Shown one piece after another: positions 4,211-5,967 of a stretch of DNA of 5,967 bases; the first letter of the stretch is position 1, and each line of letters begins with the position of its first letter. The DNA lies in the NCBI GenBank assembly GCA_003224635.1, contig QHZK01000238.1, positions 1 through 5,967 of the forward strand. The letters are read 5' to 3'. A program made the translations under genes and the position numbers. Below the pieces are notes generated by a model, which was not told the origin of the DNA, ran no database searches, and saw only the letters and a list, made by a program, of their open reading frames with translations. The stretch is from Acidobacteriota bacterium. Lineage in GTDB: Bacteria > Acidobacteriota > Terriglobia > UBA7540.

Positions 4211-5967
4211 ATGCTATCCACTCGCTGCCTCTTGCTCTTCAGCCTTGCCGCTTGTTGCGGAAGCGCGGTGTCGGTCGCTCGGCCCCAGGCGCCGGCGGGC
4301 GAGAACAGGACGATATCGTTGAATCGCTACTGGAACTTCGTGACCGATCCAGCGGGCAGCCTGAAGGTCAACGACCTGGCCTCCGTCGAGAAGGTCCGGC
4401 AGGCGCTCGTTCCCGGCTCCTGGCAGTCAGAATTCGACGATTTGCGCGACTACGCCGGAGTCGCATGGTATTGGACCTCATTCACTCTCGCCCCTCTGGC
4501 GGCGGGGCAAATCGCGCTGGTGCGGTTTGGCGCCGTGGACTATCGCGCTGAGGTTTACTTCAACGGGCAGAAGCTCGGTTCGCACGAAGGCGGTTATCTG
4601 CCGGTTGAGTTTGACGTTACTTCGCTGCTCCATCCGGGAGAGAACCAGTTGGCAGTGCGCGTCGCCGATCCGGGCGCAAAACCGGACGAGGTCGAAGGAA
4701 TCAAATACGCCGAGATCCCGCACGGAAAGCAGAATTGGTACGTCCAGACCAGCGGCCCCTGGCAGGGCGTCGAGCTCGAGGTGCGGCCCCGCATGCACCT
4801 GGGCGCCGTGCACGTCGCGGCGCGCGCCGACGGAAGCTTCGGAATTGAAGCGCCAATCGTAAACGCGGCTGCGGGAAATCCAGCGGGCGAGCCTGCGAAG
4901 GTAACCGCGCAAATCCTCGACAGCGCCGGCAAAGTCGCCTGGGAGCGGAGCCTCGAGCTGAAGGCCGGGCAGGAGAAATGTGAATTCTCCGATCGGCTTT
5001 CGAGCCCCAGTCTTTGGAGCCCGGCAAGTCCCGCGCTTTACACGCTTCGTGTCGGTTTGAGCTCGGGAGACGGTAGTAGGTCGACCCACTACCCGGGAGA
5101 CACTCAGGACTACCGCTTCGGGTTTCGGACGTTTGAGACCCGAGGCGGAAAATTCTACCTGAACGGCAAGGTGATCTATCTGCGCGGGGCGCTTGACCAG
5201 GCATTCTATCCTGACACCCTATACACCGAGCCTTCACTTGATGACTTGCGCGCGGAGATGCGGCGGGCAAAACAGTTGGGCCTCAACCTGCTTCGGTGCC
5301 ACATCAAGGTGCCGGACCCGCGCTACCTCGAGGCGGCCGATGAGGCGGGCGTTCTGGTCTGGTACGAAATACCCAATTGGGACAAGCTGACGGCGGACTC
5401 GAAGCGCCGGGGCATGGAAACGCTGCGCGGCATGGTCGAGCGCGACTGGAACCATCCGGCCATCGTCATCGTGAGCATCATCAATGAGAGCTGGGGCGCG
5501 AACCTCAAGGAGGCTCGCGACCGGCAGTGGCTGGAGCAGGCCTACCACGAGGCCAAGGCAATCGTCCCCGGCTGGCTCGTAGACGACAACAGCGCCTGCT
5601 GCGACAATTTTCACCTAGCCAGCGACCTTGCCGACTTCCATCAGTACGACGCGATTCCCGATCACGCCGCCGACTTCGACCGTTTCGTGGCCGATCAGGC
5701 CAGGCGTCCCGGATGGCTCTTCAGCTCGTACGGAGACGCCGCGCCGAGGGGCGACGAACCCATGCTGCTCTCTGAGTTCGGCAATTGGGGACTGCCCAGG
5801 GTCCCCGAGACCAAGCCGTGGTGGTTTGCGCGCCGTTTTGAAGGCAGGGAGATCACCTTGCCCGAAGGGATTGAGAAACGCTTCGCGGATTACCAGCTTG
5901 ATTCTCTCTTCGGCAACTTGAGCGCCTTGACCGACGAGACCGACAAGCATCAGTACGAGGCCCTTAA
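4211..5967 (+). CDS. Secreted glycoside hydrolase family 2 enzyme (beta-galactosidase/beta-glucuronidase-like), 3' end beyond the window
   Basis: The frame is open for 585 codons and leaves the right edge without a stop. The N-terminus is a signal sequence; L12-A-A-C15 fits a lipobox, so the enzyme may be a lipoprotein, although ordinary signal cleavage further on is also possible. Domain order is that of GH2. A sugar-binding jelly-roll covers about 30-195, with VPGSWQ at 67-72, FNGQKLGSHEGGY at 117-129 and SGPWQGVELEV at 181-191. An immunoglobulin-like domain covers about 200-310 and ends in FGFRTFE (303-309). A TIM barrel starts near 317 with LNGKVIYLRGALDQ. HIKVPDPRY (364-372) and RDWNHP (411-416) are typical barrel segments. 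INES gives the acid/base glutamate E426, and LLSEFGNWG gives the nucleophile E522, 96 residues apart as expected for a retaining GH2. It should release a terminal beta-linked sugar from oligosaccharides or glycosides outside the cytoplasm. The substrate cannot be set from this sequence. There is no neighbouring transporter or other glycosidase in view. Confidence 0.93.
   Translation, partial: MLSTRCLLLFSLAACCGSAVSVARPQAPAGENRTISLNRYWNFVTDPAGSLKVNDLASVEKVRQALVPGSWQSEFDDLRDYAGVAWYWTSFTLAPLAAGQIALVRFGAVDYRAEVYFNGQKLGSHEGGYLPVEFDVTSLLHPGENQLAVRVADPGAKPDEVEGIKYAEIPHGKQNWYVQTSGPWQGVELEVRPRMHLGAVHVAARADGSFGIEAPIVNAAAGNPAGEPAKVTAQILDSAGKVAWERSLELKAGQEKCEFSDRLSSPSLWSPASPALYTLRVGLSSGDGSRSTHYPGDTQDYRFGFRTFETRGGKFYLNGKVIYLRGALDQAFYPDTLYTEPSLDDLRAEMRRAKQLGLNLLRCHIKVPDPRYLEAADEAGVLVWYEIPNWDKLTADSKRRGMETLRGMVERDWNHPAIVIVSIINESWGANLKEARDRQWLEQAYHEAKAIVPGWLVDDNSACCDNFHLASDLADFHQYDAIPDHAADFDRFVADQARRPGWLFSSYGDAAPRGDEPMLLSEFGNWGLPRVPETKPWWFARRFEGREITLPEGIEKRFADYQLDSLFGNLSALTDETDKHQYEAL

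Noticed and set aside
3550..4551. Plus-strand open frame of 333 codons
   Set aside because: It runs antisense through the 130-aa gene and then overlaps the GH2 gene out of frame. Its translation is Arg-rich without motifs, and GH2 homology fixes the right frame.
4478..5270. Minus-strand open frames opposite the GH2 gene (about 189-203 codons)
   Set aside because: They are antisense to a well-supported glycosidase, overlap one another, and show no recognisable motif.

Overview
The window looks like a chromosomal segment from a GC-rich, Gram-negative-type bacterium. The best guess is Acidobacteriota or a similar soil lineage. This rests on a high GC content judged by eye, secreted and periplasmic proteins, short GC-rich hairpin repeats between genes, and a large secreted glycosidase. 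The taxonomic guess is an inference; no rRNA or lineage marker is present.

Layout, left to right. Positions 1-1317 (minus strand) hold the first 11 codons of mnmA (tRNA 2-thiouridylase, cut by the window edge). It lies downstream of a complete group I cysteine desulfurase gene with a recognisable sigma70-type promoter at 1352-1380. A heptanucleotide repeat cluster (41-135) fills the gap between the two genes and runs into the 3' end of the desulfurase gene. Positions 1420-1677 (minus) encode a small GlsB/YeaQ/YmgE-type three-helix membrane protein. Positions 1678-2069 carry no convincing gene but a dense run of inverted repeats, including three hairpins of identical build (7-bp stem, 3-nt loop). 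Positions 2070-3416 (minus) encode an unrecognised exported protein made of two tandem copies of a helical domain of about 127 residues joined by Pro/Gln/Ala-rich linkers. A fourth hairpin of the same build lies at 3613-3629. Positions 3655-4047 (minus) encode a 130-residue unrecognised protein. After a 163-bp divergent intergenic region with a palindrome and a 17-bp tandem repeat, positions 4211-5967 (plus) encode a secreted glycoside hydrolase family 2 enzyme. It is open at the right edge, and both catalytic glutamates are visible.

How the genes work together. The desulfurase-mnmA pair is the only clear functional unit: the desulfurase mobilises cysteine sulfur, and MnmA uses activated sulfur to make 2-thiouridine at tRNA position 34. 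The other genes are separated by gaps of 102-392 bp and are probably independent housekeeping, stress or carbohydrate-degradation genes. I see no phage, transposase, CRISPR, toxin-antitoxin or defence signature, and no evidence of a new multi-gene system. The least explained items are the duplicated exported protein, the 130-residue protein, the hairpin family, and the tandem repeat just upstream of the glycosidase start.
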